A stretch of 64,000 bases of DNA from Gloeocapsopsis dulcis (GCF_032163395.1 NZ_CP119968.1:1907501-1971500); one strand, 5' to 3'; shown: positions 36,535 through 46,696, counted from the stretch's first letter. Notes: generated by a model not told the origin, from the sequence alone. Numbers and translations are program-made.

Positions 36535-37716
36535 TTATCCTGCTGGAGCCACACCATTAAAATCAGCGTTCTTCTCCGAGCCAATGATATGAATATCGAT
36601 GTTTTTCAGCAACCGTACTAATTGTTGCGTAAGAGAACCACGCCAGAGAATTTTCCAACGCGATCGCTGACTTTCTCCAATGACAATCTGGGTAATGCGG
36701 TATTGTTTAGCAACATCGGCGATTGCTTGCGGGATATTGTGGTTTGTGACTCGGATAAAAGTTCCGCCAAATTCTTGACACAGATGTTCGCAAGTTTCGA
36801 TATGTAAGCTTTCCGCTTTAGTTAAAAAGCGATCAGGATCGGCAACAAAGACAGCAGACAAAGGAGCATTCATATAACCAGCAATCCGTGCGCCCCGACG
36901 CAGTAATTGCAGTGAGTTGGGATAGGTGGATACGCAGACTAGAACACGCTCGTGGATGTTGCAAATTTGTCTTGCGAGTTGCTCATTTGGGGCATTAGTA
37001 TTGAGTGCGATCGCATCTTCTTCGACATTATCTGCAACTTCGCGCAGTGCGAGTTCGCGTAAAGCAATTAAGTTGCGGCGTTGAAAAAAGTTAGCGAGTG
37101 CTTGATGAATTTTTTCGGAAGCGTAAATTTTACCTTCGAGTAAACGTTCTTCTAAAGTTTCAGGAGTCACATCAATGACGACTACCTCATCAGCTTTCTC
37201 AATTAAGCGATCGGGAAGGCGTTCTTTGACAACTACACCTGTAATTCTTGCTACTAAGTCATTAAGACTTTCGATGTGCTGAATATTCACTGTTGAGTAG
37301 ACGTCAATACCTGCGGCTAAAATAACTTCCACATCTTGATAGCGCTTTTCACGTTCAGATCCAGGGACATTAGTATGCGCTAATTCGTCGATGAGTGCGA
37401 GTTGCGGCGATCGCGCTAAGATTGCCTCCGTGTCCATTTCCGTTAGTGTCAACCCGCCCCGAACAATCTCCTTACGGGGGATCAGTTCTAATCTATCGGC
37501 TTTTTGTGCGGTTTCCTTACGCCCATGAGTTTCTAATAGCCCAATAACAACATCAATACCTTCTTGTTTAAGTGTGTGGGCTTCTTCGAGCATTCGGTAA
37601 GTTTTACCAACCCCTGGAGCCATGCCGATAAAAATTTTGTGCTTACCTCTACGCGCTGGGCGAAATGTATTCCTTCCAGAAGGTAAAGGTAGAAGAGGTT
37701 CTTTAGTCTTGTTCAC
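36535..37716 (-). CDS. kdpD: KdpD N-terminal-domain protein (short cyanobacterial KdpD, no kinase)
   Basis: 393 residues from a GTG. It holds only the first part of the classical KdpD sensor: the KdpD domain with Walker A GMAPGVGKTYRMLEEA and Walker-B-like LALIDELAHTNVPGS, and a UspA-like domain (about 250-375) ending ITQIVIGESQRSRWKILWRGS. The four membrane helices, GAF and histidine-kinase modules of enteric KdpD are absent, as in short KdpD proteins of Anabaena-type cyanobacteria. No kdpE response-regulator gene is adjacent. It follows kdpABGC but is split from it by hicBA. Confidence 0.9.
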   Translation of the reverse strand: MNKTKEPLLPLPSGRNTFRPARRGKHKIFIGMAPGVGKTYRMLEEAHTLKQEGIDVVIGLLETHGRKETAQKADRLELIPRKEIVRGGLTLTEMDTEAILARSPQLALIDELAHTNVPGSEREKRYQDVEVILAAGIDVYSTVNIQHIESLNDLVARITGVVVKERLPDRLIEKADEVVVIDVTPETLEERLLEGKIYASEKIHQALANFFQRRNLIALRELALREVADNVEEDAIALNTNAPNEQLARQICNIHERVLVCVSTYPNSLQLLRRGARIAGYMNAPLSAVFVADPDRFLTKAESLHIETCEHLCQEFGGTFIRVTNHNIPQAIADVAKQYRITQIVIGESQRSRWKILWRGSLTQQLVRLLKNIDIHIIGSEKNADFNGVAPAG

Positions 37717-37905
37717 TGCAAGCTTTGCCTTATATCAGCGGAAATTCGCTCGATAGCCTAACGACCAAAGTCACGGCTTAACAAAGTGATTAGCTATTGA
37801 CCGTTAGCATTTATTTGATGCTAATTACTAATTAGTAATTGCTCTGACAGGTTTTAACCGCTAAGCTGCTTTCTTTGTCTGATTATTGCAAACCTTGGTT
37901 AGACA

Positions 37906-38130
37906 TCACCGCGACTCTAACATCTCTTCAACTGTCAAATTAATATCAATTGCGATTTGTCGCAGCAACTTAGGTGAAATATCGCGTCCCTTGTGAAAGG
38001 GAACTGTCGTAGCTCGACCATCCGTGTGACGAAACTGCTTGTGTGAGCCTTTCTGACGCACCTCTACAAAGCCAAGGTTCTCCAGTATGCGAACTACCTC
38101 TTGTGGCTTGAGGACAGGTATACTGCTCAT
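37906..38130 (-). CDS. hicA: HicA-type toxin (mRNA interferase)
   Basis: 74 residues. The dsRBD-like fold is clear: LKPQEVVRILENLGFVEVRQ, then GSHKQFRH with the active-site histidine, then TTVPFHKGRDISPKLLRQIAIDINL. HicA cleaves mRNA and is held in check by HicB. It follows hicB after three bases. The pair lies between kdpC and kdpD. Confidence 0.93.
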   Translation of the reverse strand: MSSIPVLKPQEVVRILENLGFVEVRQKGSHKQFRHTDGRATTVPFHKGRDISPKLLRQIAIDINLTVEEMLESR

Positions 38131-38133
38131 TGT

Positions 38134-38343
38134 TTACTGGACAATAATCTGCTGCGTACCGACGAAGGCTGTCTCGAATACTAGTTCTTGATCCTCCAGG
38201 AGCATCTCAATAACCTCACGCAGATTCTCTTGTAACTCCTCCAAGGTTTCGCCTTGGGAGTGTGCTCCAGGAAATCCAGGCACATAACCTACATAGAGGT
38301 TAGTATCCGAATCTCTCTCAATGATAGCAGTGAACATTTTCAT
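38134..38343 (-). CDS. hicB: HicB-type antitoxin
   Basis: 69 residues. It contains the partial RNase H fold FTAIIERDSDTNLYVGYVPGFPGAHSQGETLEELQENLREVIEMLLE in family form, without a C-terminal DNA-binding domain, so autoregulation may need another protein or be absent. It is translated just before hicA; antitoxin-first order is the common one for this short form. ATG at 38341-38343, 49 bp after kdpC. Confidence 0.92.
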   Translation of the reverse strand: MKMFTAIIERDSDTNLYVGYVPGFPGAHSQGETLEELQENLREVIEMLLEDQELVFETAFVGTQQIIVQ

Positions 38344-38392
38344 AGATTCAGGCTCAAGATTTGGAATGTTAATGAAGTTAATTCTACGTATC

Positions 38393-39010
38393 CTACTCTA
38401 GCGGAGCTTGCAGTACGTCTAATTCGCGATTTAAATTCAACACATTCACTCCTGGTTCTCCAAAAATCCACAAAAATCTGCCTTGTGTATGTTTAACAAT
38501 TAAAGGCGCGATTTCATCAGGAGATAAATTACGCGCCTGGGCAACTCGTTCTAGCTGATTGAATGCAGCTTCTACTGTAATATGCGGATCTAGACCGGAA
38601 CCCGAAGCATAAACGAGATCCGCAGTAGGTGAAATCCCGCTTTCTTGCAACTGTGAAGCAGTTTCATTGATGCGTGCGAGTAAATCAGGATTACTCGGAG
38701 CAAAGTTACTCGCACCCGATACACCTGTCCTTTGTCCTATATTTTCTGGATCGCGTTCTTGTTGGGTAAAGCTGCTGTAGTTTACTGAACTGGAGCGACT
38801 TTGGAAATAGCGATCTGATGTAAATGCTTGCCCGATCAACGCAGAACCGACATCTTGTCCTTCGAGGTTTTGCACGATGCTACCGTTAGCTTGAAACGGA
38901 AAGAAAACTTGACCGATAACAATCATTATCAGCGGATAAATCACCGCTGTTAGTAGCCACAGCACAAAAGTTATACGAATTGCTCTTATAATATCTCGCA
39001 CTATAAACAC
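38393..39010 (-). CDS. kdpC: Potassium-transporting ATPase subunit C
   Basis: 205 residues from GTG at 39008-39010, two bases after kdpG. One N-terminal membrane helix (FVLWLLTAVIYPLIMIVIGQVFFP), then the soluble part with the family stretches SALIGQAFTSDRYFQSR, GASNFAPSNPDLL, PTADLVYASGSGLDPHI and VAQARNLSPDEIAPLI. KdpC stabilises the KdpFABC complex and raises ATP affinity of KdpB. Confidence 0.95.
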   Translation of the reverse strand: MFIVRDIIRAIRITFVLWLLTAVIYPLIMIVIGQVFFPFQANGSIVQNLEGQDVGSALIGQAFTSDRYFQSRSSSVNYSSFTQQERDPENIGQRTGVSGASNFAPSNPDLLARINETASQLQESGISPTADLVYASGSGLDPHITVEAAFNQLERVAQARNLSPDEIAPLIVKHTQGRFLWIFGEPGVNVLNLNRELDVLQAPLE

Positions 39011-39012
39011 GA

Positions 39013-39249
39013 TTAATAGCGCTCCGGATGAAAAACGACATCAAGTAAATAAATTGCTAAACCCAAAGTCACTAATCCAAGTAAACCAATTGCCCAAGCC
39101 TGACGACGTTGCACTCCATCAACTGCAGCATAAACTGCTGGCGCGATCGCTAAATTCAAACATAGTGCAACAAAAAGCTGTAAAGGTAATTTTTGTCTGC
39201 GCCACTTCGAGATAAACAACATTCCACCGCATAAAGGCATCATTTTCAT
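39013..39249 (-). CDS. kdpG: KdpG/KdpF-like small membrane subunit of the K+ ATPase
   Basis: 78 residues. Two hydrophobic segments (LQLFVALCLNLAIAPAVYA and AIGLLGLVTLGLAIYLLDVVF); the end YLLDVVFHPERY matches the end of KdpF (PERF). The position between kdpB and kdpC and the larger size fit the KdpG described in Anabaena kdpABGCD operons. It likely takes the place of KdpF in the complex. Two bases separate it from kdpC. Confidence 0.8.
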   Translation of the reverse strand: MKMMPLCGGMLFISKWRRQKLPLQLFVALCLNLAIAPAVYAAVDGVQRRQAWAIGLLGLVTLGLAIYLLDVVFHPERY

Positions 39250-39277
39250 TCTTCTAAATCCAAAATCTAAAATTGGA

Positions 39278-41383
39278 TTACGCTAAACCTATCGCTGCAA
39301 TAATGACATCAATCACCTTAATTGCAATAAACGGGGTAACAACACCACCCAAACCATAAAGTAAAATATTCCGCTGCAAGAGTTGATTTGCGGTTAACGG
39401 TCTAAACTTGACTCCTGTTAAAGCCAAAGGAATTAACGCTGGAATAATCAATGCATTGTAAATAAGTGCGGATAAAACCGCCGATTGGGTACTTGCTAAA
39501 CCCATAATATTTAGCCTATCAATACCAGCAGCAGTAAAAATGACCGGAATAATTGCAAAATACTTGGCGATATCATTCGCGATCGAAAAAGTCGTCAACG
39601 CGCCGCGAGTAATCAGCAGTTGTTTCCCAATCGCAACAATATCAATTAACTTTGTAGGATCTGAGTCTAAATCGACCATATTTGCGGCTTCTTTTGCAGC
39701 TTGAGTCCCCGAATTCATCGCCACACCTACATTGGCTTGTGCTAGTGCGGGAGCATCGTTTGTACCATCTCCCGTCATTGCGACTAATTTTCCGGCGGCT
39801 TGTTCGCGCTGAATTACGGCGATTTTATCTTCGGGAGTTGCTTCAGCAATAAAGTCATCGACGCCTGCTTCTTGAGCAATCACCGCCGCAGTAATTTGGT
39901 TATCACCAGTGAGCATAATTGTTCGCACGCCCATGCGTCGTAACTGGTCAAAACGTTCTTTAATACCAGGTTTGATAATATCTTTAAGATAAATGACACC
40001 ATAAATATCGCCATTGAGTGCAACAGCCAGCGGTGTACCACCCAAACGGGAAATACGTTCATATGCAGCATCAAGATCTGCGGGAATTTGACCATTGCGC
40101 GAACGCACAAATCCTTTAATTGCTTCTACTGCACCTTTGCGTACCTCCACTCCATGGGGTAAATTTGTCCCACTCATGCGTGTCTTGGCAGAAAAGTCAA
40201 CGGCTTCAGCTTGACTCCAGTCAAACTCAAGTGCTGCCCCTAATTTATTTGCTAAACGAACAATTGACTTACCTTCGGGTGTTTGATCGAAGACACTTGC
40301 TGCGAAAGCAACTTTGGCAATATCATCCACAGAATGACCACTAACTGGAATAAATTCTTCGGCTAAACGATTCCCTAGCGTGATAGTTCCCGTTTTGTCC
40401 AAAACAAGCGTATTAACATCTCCACACGCCTCTACTGCCCGTCCAGAGGTCGCAATGACGTTAAATTGAGCGACTCGATCCATTCCCGCAATGCCGATCG
40501 CACTTAGTAATCCACCGATCGTTGTCGGAATTAGTGCAACCAACAAAGCAATCAGAATTGCCACACTCACAGGACTTTGGACATAATTAGCTAACGGTGG
40601 TAGCGTTGCCACGACCAACAGAAATACTAGCGTCAGCACCGCAAGTAAGACGGTTAGTGCAATTTCATTTGGTGTTTTACTGCGTTCTGCACCTTCTACC
40701 AGCGAAATCATGCGATCGATAAAGCCTCTACCAGGATCGGCAGTAATTTGAATTGTGAGTTCGTCAGATATAATCCGCGTACCGCCTGTAACCGAACTGG
40801 CGACATCTGAACCTGGTTCCTTTAACACGGGTGCTGATTCTCCGGTAATTGCAGATTCATCTACGGAAGCAACTCCCGCAATCACTTCGCCATCTGCTGG
40901 AATGAGATCGCCTGCAATGACTTTAATGCGATCGCCCCGCCGTAAGGTGGTGGAAGAAACTTCCTGCGTTGAACCATCGTTTAAAAGTTTCCGTGCTAGG
41001 GTGTCTGATTTTGTTGAGCGTAAAGCGTCGGCTTGCGCTTTGCCGCGTCCTTCGGCGACTGCTTCGGCAAAATTGGCAAACAAAACCGTCAAAAACAAAA
41101 TAATCGCAATCAAGCCATTGAACAGCCGCAGATTTTCACCTGGTACAGTACCAAACAGGGCAGGATAAACTGTGAGCAATGCTGTAATAATCGTACCTAC
41201 CCACACCAAAAACATCACCGGATTTTTTACCATTTGTTGCGGATTCAGCTTGGTAAAAGCGTCTCGGATAGCTCTTTGGTAAAGTCCTTTTCTGCTAACT
41301 TTTGGTGTATGCTTACGTTGCTCGCGAGGACCGCCAGGACGCGGACGCGGGCTTATTGGGGAAGAGGGAGTGGTAGAATCCAT
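39278..41383 (-). CDS. kdpB: Potassium-transporting P-type ATPase subunit B
   Basis: 701 residues from the ATG at 41381-41383. The frame is open to a GTG at 41449 overlapping kdpA, but that extension comes from repeat-like DNA (GGTAATTGGTAATTACC region) and looks non-coding. Motifs: [26 protein letters not shown] with the phosphorylated Asp, [21 protein letters not shown], and about seven membrane helices. Hydrolyses ATP to drive high-affinity K+ uptake through KdpA. An N-terminal Ser/Pro/Arg-rich stretch precedes the first helix. Confidence 0.97.
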   Translation of the reverse strand: MDSTTPSSPISPRPRPGGPREQRKHTPKVSRKGLYQRAIRDAFTKLNPQQMVKNPVMFLVWVGTIITALLTVYPALFGTVPGENLRLFNGLIAIILFLTVLFANFAEAVAEGRGKAQADALRSTKSDTLARKLLNDGSTQEVSSTTLRRGDRIKVIAGDLIPADGEVIAGVASVDESAITGESAPVLKEPGSDVASSVTGGTRIISDELTIQITADPGRGFIDRMISLVEGAERSKTPNEIALTVLLAVLTLVFLLVVATLPPLANYVQSPVSVAILIALLVALIPTTIGGLLSAIGIAGMDRVAQFNVIATSGRAVEACGDVNTLVLDKTGTITLGNRLAEEFIPVSGHSVDDIAKVAFAASVFDQTPEGKSIVRLANKLGAALEFDWSQAEAVDFSAKTRMSGTNLPHGVEVRKGAVEAIKGFVRSRNGQIPADLDAAYERISRLGGTPLAVALNGDIYGVIYLKDIIKPGIKERFDQLRRMGVRTIMLTGDNQITAAVIAQEAGVDDFIAEATPEDKIAVIQREQAAGKLVAMTGDGTNDAPALAQANVGVAMNSGTQAAKEAANMVDLDSDPTKLIDIVAIGKQLLITRGALTTFSIANDIAKYFAIIPVIFTAAGIDRLNIMGLASTQSAVLSALIYNALIIPALIPLALTGVKFRPLTANQLLQRNILLYGLGGVVTPFIAIKVIDVIIAAIGLA

Positions 41384-41441
41384 GGTGAGGAGATGGGAGG
41401 TAATTTGTAATGGGTAATTGGTAATTACCATCAATCTATTG

Positions 41442-43133
41442 TTAGCCACTAATCCTCAGTAGTTGAAAACCTTCGGCGATTGGTCCTAAAGCTAGAACAG
41501 GAAAGAAAGTAAGCACTCCCAATACTAAGATGACTCCTGCTGTAACGCTGGTGAATAATAAAGTATCGGTGCGGAGAGTTCCAGCGGTTTCAGGTACGGG
41601 TTGTTTACGTGCCATACTGTCAGCCAAAAGCAGTAAGGCAATAATTGGGATATAGCGTCCTCCCAAAAGGCTAATACTGGTACTCAGGTTCCACCAAAGT
41701 GTGTCATCTCCTAATTTTTCAAAACCTGAACCATTATTTGCACTTGCTGAGGTGTATTCGTAAACGACCTGCGATAAACCGTGAAATCCTGGGTTACTAA
41801 TGCCAGCTAATGTATAAGAAAAAGATAGTGCGATCGCACTTGGAATTAACACAAAAATTGGGTGAACCAGTAGCACAACACTTGCTAAAACAATTTCTTT
41901 TCTCTCAATTTTACGACCCAAAAATTCTGGAGTACGTCCTACCATTAATCCTGTAATAAACACTGTAAGAATTAGATAGATAAATAGATAAGCTGTACCT
42001 ATTCCTTGACCACCCCAAATTATTTGTAAAAACATATTAAATAAGGTGGAAAAGCTGCCTTTTGGCATTAAAGAATCATGCATTCCATTAACTGCACCGC
42101 ACATTGTTGCTGTTGTACTAACTGCCCATAATGCTGTTTGTGCCCAGCCAAAGCGTACTTCTTTACCTTCTAAATTTGGCTGTTCTCCACTAAAAATTGC
42201 ATTGTTTACAAGTGGATTACCTTGATATTCACCAATTGCTGTTATACCTATCAAAATGATAAATATAATAAACACCATCCCAAATAAAAACCAAGATTGT
42301 TTGGTCTTATTAGCAAAGACACCATAGGTAAAAATTAATGCCATAGGAATAGAAAGCATAGCTATGATTCCTAATAAGTTAGTAAAAGTATTTGGGTTTT
42401 CAAAGGGATGGGCAGAGTTAATACTAAAAAAACCACCACCGTTTTCTCCTAACTGCTTAATCATTTCAAAATGAGCAACGGGTCCTCTTGCAATAACTTG
42501 TGTTGCACCTTCTAAAGTTGTCACTGTTGCAGGAGAGGCTAGGGTTTCTGGTATACCAGCAATTAACAGCAATAGTGCTCCCAGTAGGGATATGGGTAAT
42601 AAAATTCGTGTAATTGAGACAGTCAAATCAACGTAAAAATTACCTAAGCGTCTACCAGTTAATCCTCTAATAAAGGCAATTCCTACGGCTAATCCAGTAG
42701 CAGCAGACGTAAACATTAAAAATCCTAATGCTAGTATTTGACTCGCATAACTATATGTAGTTTCGCCAGAATAATGTTGCTGATTTGTATTAGTAACAAA
42801 AGAAATAGTAGTATGGAGTGCTAAGTCCCATCTAGGTGCGGTTAAATTAGTAAGATTTAAGGGGAAAATGCTTTGTAGCATGAGCATTAAAAAAACAAAA
42901 ATACCCATGACTAAATTACTAACTAAGACAGCTTGAATGTACTGCCTACCAGTCATATTATCTTTATATCGTATTCCAGCAAGAGTAAAGATAGTTCGTT
43001 CTACAGGATTAAAGACGCGATTAAGTACTGTATTTTTTTTAAGAAATACTTGTGCTATATACTTACCAAATACTGGAGCAATGACTACTAAAATTATTAG
43101 TGTTAAGGCAATTTGAATAAATCCTTGTAGCAT
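41442..43133 (-). CDS. kdpA: Potassium-transporting ATPase subunit A (K+ channel-like)
   Basis: 563 residues with ten or more membrane helices. The four selectivity-filter loops of the SKT superfamily can be seen, including [40 protein letters not shown] and [13 protein letters not shown]. It binds and passes K+. First gene of the cluster kdpA-B-G-C-hicB-hicA-kdpD, all on the minus strand. ATG at 43131-43133. Confidence 0.97.
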   Translation of the reverse strand: MLQGFIQIALTLIILVVIAPVFGKYIAQVFLKKNTVLNRVFNPVERTIFTLAGIRYKDNMTGRQYIQAVLVSNLVMGIFVFLMLMLQSIFPLNLTNLTAPRWDLALHTTISFVTNTNQQHYSGETTYSYASQILALGFLMFTSAATGLAVGIAFIRGLTGRRLGNFYVDLTVSITRILLPISLLGALLLLIAGIPETLASPATVTTLEGATQVIARGPVAHFEMIKQLGENGGGFFSINSAHPFENPNTFTNLLGIIAMLSIPMALIFTYGVFANKTKQSWFLFGMVFIIFIILIGITAIGEYQGNPLVNNAIFSGEQPNLEGKEVRFGWAQTALWAVSTTATMCGAVNGMHDSLMPKGSFSTLFNMFLQIIWGGQGIGTAYLFIYLILTVFITGLMVGRTPEFLGRKIERKEIVLASVVLLVHPIFVLIPSAIALSFSYTLAGISNPGFHGLSQVVYEYTSASANNGSGFEKLGDDTLWWNLSTSISLLGGRYIPIIALLLLADSMARKQPVPETAGTLRTDTLLFTSVTAGVILVLGVLTFFPVLALGPIAEGFQLLRISG

Positions 43134-43278
43134 ATGTTATTGACGAGAAGAGTTTATGAAAATAACTGTTCGCTCAAAGGTATAGCAGCTAGAGTAGACC
43201 GTTACCATCACTTAATTCAAGAGCCAAAAGATCTCAAATAAGTTCTATAGTAAATATATTGCCGCTAATTTTTATCTG

Positions 43279-44145
43279 GTGTCTCTACCTCAAAGGTTTC
43301 AACCTGTCGAACTAAACATTCACGTTCAGGGAAACGGTTTCCCAATCCTCTGCTTACACGGTCATCCAGGCTCAGGACGTAGTCTATCTGTGTTTACAAA
43401 CCATTTATCCCAGCGTTTCCGTACTATTGCTCCAGATTTACGCGGATACGGTAGCAGTCGTACGCAACAAAATTTTTCGATGACCGATCACTTGCTGGAT
43501 CTGGAAGCACTAATAGACAGCTTGAAAATTCAGCAGTGCTTAGTCCTCGGATGGTCATTGGGGGGAATTTTGGCGATGGAACTCGCACTAAAATTCCCTG
43601 AACGAGTTAGCGGGCTAATTCTCATCGCAACCGCAGCGCGTCCTAGAAGCAGTCATCCACCGATTAGTTGGCAAGATAATGTGTATACTGGTGTCGCGTC
43701 TATTCTCAATTGGCTACAGCCAAGTTGGCAGTGGAATATTGAGACTTTTGGTAAGCGATCGCTCTACCGCTACCTCATCCAACAACATTCTCCTACTGCC
43801 TATCGCTATCTTGCCACTGACGCGATCGCTGCGTATCTCCAAACTTCTGCTGCTGCGCAACGGGCGTTAAATACTGCTTTACGATCTGGTTATAATCGTT
43901 TGGCAGATTTACATAAAATTGCCTGTCCCAGCTTGATGCTAGCCGGAGCAAGCGATTTTCATATCAGTGCTGAATCGAGCCTAGAAACTGCCCGACACTT
44001 GAAACACTGCCAATGGCACTGCTACCCAAACACCGCGCATCTTTTCCCTTGGGAAATTCCGCAACAGGTATTGAGTGATGTTGATAAATGGATTATCCAA
44101 CACCCAGAAGTTGTTAAGGAGTTCGCTTCTACATCTGACCGCTAA
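43279..44145 (+). CDS. Alpha/beta-fold hydrolase
   Basis: 288 residues from GTG at 43279. Oxyanion region LHGHPGSGRSL, nucleophile elbow GWSLGG (Ser about 94), acid in LAGASDFHIS, and histidine in PNTAHLFPWE complete the catalytic triad. It belongs to the epoxide hydrolase/haloperoxidase-like group; the substrate is unknown. It overlaps the 3' end of the convergent DUF1816 gene by 17 bases. Confidence 0.88.
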   Translation: MSLPQRFQPVELNIHVQGNGFPILCLHGHPGSGRSLSVFTNHLSQRFRTIAPDLRGYGSSRTQQNFSMTDHLLDLEALIDSLKIQQCLVLGWSLGGILAMELALKFPERVSGLILIATAARPRSSHPPISWQDNVYTGVASILNWLQPSWQWNIETFGKRSLYRYLIQQHSPTAYRYLATDAIAAYLQTSAAAQRALNTALRSGYNRLADLHKIACPSLMLAGASDFHISAESSLETARHLKHCQWHCYPNTAHLFPWEIPQQVLSDVDKWIIQHPEVVKEFASTSDR

Positions 44146-44431
44146 AAATTGGTGTAGCTTTGTGCTGAATCATATCTCCTAAGTCATCAGCAACTGTCAA
44201 GCTTTTAGGTTTGCAGCGTTTGACTACTACAGCGATTCCTTGCGCGCCTTCTTGTTCTAAATCTTCTAAATATCCAGCCTTAGCAGCGTTTGCTTCTTTA
44301 ACGCTCAAGAAAGGACCAAAGTAATACGTGCAGTGCGGCTTCTGTGTAACAATTTCTACCCACCAAGCCCAGCCTAAGTTATGAAAGAGATTAGTTAAAA
44401 CTTCTTTAAAACTATTCCAAAATGTTTTCAT
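44129..44431 (-). CDS. DUF1816-domain protein
   Basis: 100 residues. The domain reads WAWWVEIVTQKPHCTYYFGPFLSVKEANAAKAGYLEDLEQEGAQGI in family terms, with the WWVEI and TYYFGPF marks of DUF1816, a small domain frequent in cyanobacteria, sometimes as a CpcD-like partner. Role unknown. The last codons overlap the hydrolase gene on the other strand. Confidence 0.8.
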   Translation of the reverse strand: MKTFWNSFKEVLTNLFHNLGWAWWVEIVTQKPHCTYYFGPFLSVKEANAAKAGYLEDLEQEGAQGIAVVVKRCKPKSLTVADDLGDMIQHKATPIFSGQM

Positions 44432-44538
44432 GGTTTTTGCTGTTTTATCAATTGATTACAGATGTGGCGCGGTCTGCTACTGCTTCTAAATACTTCACAC
44501 TTTGTTATACTCTGTTACGCTTCTTTTTTCAAATTATC

Positions 44539-45477
44539 TTATTTTAAGTTTTCTAAATGAAGCATATTTAACCAACGTTGGCGATAAATTTCATACAGAG
44601 CCATTCCCGCTGCTACTGAGGCATTCAAGCTTGGGGTATTACCCAAAAGTGGAATTGACACCAACACATCACAGCAGCGTTGTGTCAACAAACTCAAACC
44701 TTCTCCTTCAGCACCAATAACTAAAACAATAGATCCTGAAAATTGCACTGTATGGAGTGGTTGGCTTGCTGTTGCGGCTGTACCATAAATCCAAAATCCA
44801 GCTTCTTTGAGTTCTTCTAAAGCCCGACTGAAATTAACGACTCTAGCAACAGGGAAATTTTCTAAAGCACCAGCAGCTGCTTTCATAACGCTAGAGGTAA
44901 TTCCTGCTGCTCGTCTTTGAGGTATAACGAGTCCTTGCGCTCCGATCGCTTCGGCTGTCCGAATAATTGCCCCTAAATTATGGGGATCAGTAATGCCTTC
45001 TACTGCGACAATTACAGGTGACTCTGTAGCCTTAGCTTGATCAATGAGTTCGCCTAAATCGCTATATGCATAAGGCGCAATTTGAGCAGCGATTCCTTGA
45101 TGATTTGCATGATGAGTAATTTGATCCAATCGTTTGGATTCAACTTCATCAATAACTGCACCGTTTTCCTTTGCTTGCGTCACTAACGAATGAAAGCGGG
45201 GATCGTAACGGAGGCGTGAGGTAATCCAAATTCGGTTGAGATGTCTTTGATTTTCTAAAGCAGCTAAAACAGGGTGACGTCCATAGATTAAGTCGTTGTC
45301 TTCTCTTAATGAGGATTCTTCTGTATTATGGGTACGAACAGCAGGTTTTGTTGATGGAACGTCAACCTGCTTCGGAGATTTGAGCAAAGGTTTTGAGATT
45401 GTATTACCCCTGATTTTTACTGGCTTATTTCGCTTTGCTCCGCCCGTAGATCTAAATTTCTGTGGTTTATTAGCCAT
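44539..45477 (-). CDS. rlmB: 23S rRNA (guanosine-2'-O)-methyltransferase RlmB
   Basis: 312 residues. A basic N-terminal tail (1-60), then the substrate-binding L30e-like domain ([31 protein letters not shown]-type motif) and the SPOUT knot: [46 protein letters not shown] and [20 protein letters not shown]. It methylates G2251 of 23S rRNA in E. coli numbering. It is followed upstream on the same strand by the mini-RNase III gene. Confidence 0.93.
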   Translation of the reverse strand: MANKPQKFRSTGGAKRNKPVKIRGNTISKPLLKSPKQVDVPSTKPAVRTHNTEESSLREDNDLIYGRHPVLAALENQRHLNRIWITSRLRYDPRFHSLVTQAKENGAVIDEVESKRLDQITHHANHQGIAAQIAPYAYSDLGELIDQAKATESPVIVAVEGITDPHNLGAIIRTAEAIGAQGLVIPQRRAAGITSSVMKAAAGALENFPVARVVNFSRALEELKEAGFWIYGTAATASQPLHTVQFSGSIVLVIGAEGEGLSLLTQRCCDVLVSIPLLGNTPSLNASVAAGMALYEIYRQRWLNMLHLENLK

Positions 45478-45572
45478 TTATATAGTAGTTAAAGTGTTAA
45501 ATTCTGTTGGGCATCCCTATTACTTGAATCTAACCAAAAATCTTAGTCAATTTCAGTATAGAGGGATAATTT

Positions 45573-46052
45573 CTACCACTCATTGCTATCTTGCTCAAAG
45601 TCTAGCTTGTGTAGTAAGTGAGTAAGACGCTGGTAATCAGTGAGATACAGGTAGCCTACTAAAGTTTCTAAACTTGATGCCTGTTGATAAATTTCTGGAT
45701 TCACTCGCTTGGGAGGCTTAGTGGCAGCATTTCGACCGCGACGGACTATATCTAACTCGGTGCTGGTGAGGTAAGGAGTGAGCGATCGCAAATGTAATGC
45801 TTGTGCTTCTGCTCTTACTTGTGCCACTACTAAACGATGATAAGCCTGGGAGCGCTTGGGTGGCAGTAGGTAATAACTCCTAATGTAAAGTTCATAAACT
45901 GCATCTCCTAGATATGCCAAAGCATGGGGAGAAATTGCCTGTAACTGCGACAAATCATCAGCCAAAGTTGGTAGCAGTTGACCTGGCTTAACGGTTATTT
46001 TACTTTCTATTATAGATGAGCCATCAAGTAGCTCTTCCTCCTTTGGGTTCAC
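45573..46052 (-). CDS. mrnC: Mini-ribonuclease III
   Basis: 159 residues from GTG at 46050-46052. It has the RNase III catalytic domain only: ISPHALAYLGDAVYELYIR holds the signature (GDAVYE), with no dsRNA-binding domain, and RRGRNAATKPPKRVNPEIYQQASSLETLVGYLYL follows. In bacteria mini-III matures 23S rRNA ends, and rlmB directly downstream acts on the same RNA, a meaningful pairing. The start has no clear ribosome-binding site. Confidence 0.9.
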   Translation of the reverse strand: MNPKEEELLDGSSIIESKITVKPGQLLPTLADDLSQLQAISPHALAYLGDAVYELYIRSYYLLPPKRSQAYHRLVVAQVRAEAQALHLRSLTPYLTSTELDIVRRGRNAATKPPKRVNPEIYQQASSLETLVGYLYLTDYQRLTHLLHKLDFEQDSNEW

Positions 46053-46146
46053 AATATTAGACGATCCTTGATATCTAAATCAGTGATAAAAACTAAAAAA
46101 CTACGCCGTAATTAATTCGGCTTAGATAATTATTAGCTCTCTATTA

Positions 46147-46183
46147 AAAAATTAAGCTACCCAGATAATACAACCGGATAGCT
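46147..46183 (-). terminator. Terminator of the STAS gene
   Basis: On the minus strand AGCTATCCGG pairs with CTGGGTAGCT (10 bp, two G-U) around a 9-base loop and is followed by TAATTTTTTAA. It lies 24 bases after the STAS stop. Confidence 0.75.
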
Positions 46184-46206
46184 ATGTTAGCTTTTCTGTC
46201 GCCAGG

Positions 46207-46575
46207 TCATGACTGTTTAATATTTTCTAGAGCTACTTCCACTGAAGGTCGCAGGGAGAGAAATTGCTCTAGACGAACCAGTTTAACTGTTTGAGTCACG
46301 CGGGCATTGGTAACAATTTGCGAAGTGCCTCCAGCGCTTTGTGCCTGTTTTGCCAGTTGCACTAGAGCACCCAGGCCTGAACTATCGACGAAGTCAATTT
46401 GCGAAAGATCCAAAATGACATTTCTGGGCCCCTCATCGATACATTTACCAATGACTTTACGAAAGGTTGGCTCAGAAAAAGCGTCTAATAGACCCGTGAA
46501 TCGAAATAATTGGTAGTTATCCCGTGCTTCGCGAGTTCCCCTCAAACTAACTGTGATATTTAGTGGCTCAGCAAT
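46207..46575 (-). CDS. STAS-domain protein (anti-anti-sigma type) with a probable ATT start
   Basis: 122 residues if translation begins at the ATT at 46573-46575, which sits five bases after a perfect AGGAGG (46581-46586). The only conventional start in frame, TTG at 46545, has no ribosome-binding site and would remove the first beta strand (EPLNITVSLRG). The STAS fold is clear: NYQLFRFTGLLDAFSEPTFRKVIG, then VILDLSQIDFVDSSGLGALVQLAKQA with the phosphorylatable Ser in DSSG. Such proteins act in partner-switching pathways with anti-sigma or PP2C proteins. It is a single gene with its own terminator. Confidence 0.85.
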   Translation of the reverse strand: MAEPLNITVSLRGTREARDNYQLFRFTGLLDAFSEPTFRKVIGKCIDEGPRNVILDLSQIDFVDSSGLGALVQLAKQAQSAGGTSQIVTNARVTQTVKLVRLEQFLSLRPSVEVALENIKQS

Positions 46576-46696
46576 AATACCCTCCTATCTAAACCTTAAT
46601 GTAATATGTTTAAAGTCGAGGCTCAAGTATAAAGTCTTTTTTGAGAGCTTGTCTACTATCATGAGGTAGAAATTGGGAAGGTGGGGAAGCAGGGGA

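Noticed and set aside
41384-41449. Longer KdpB starting at GTG overlapping kdpA
   Set aside because: The extra 22 codons come from GGTAATT-type repeat DNA and have no ribosome-binding site; the ATG at 41383 gives a normal KdpB.
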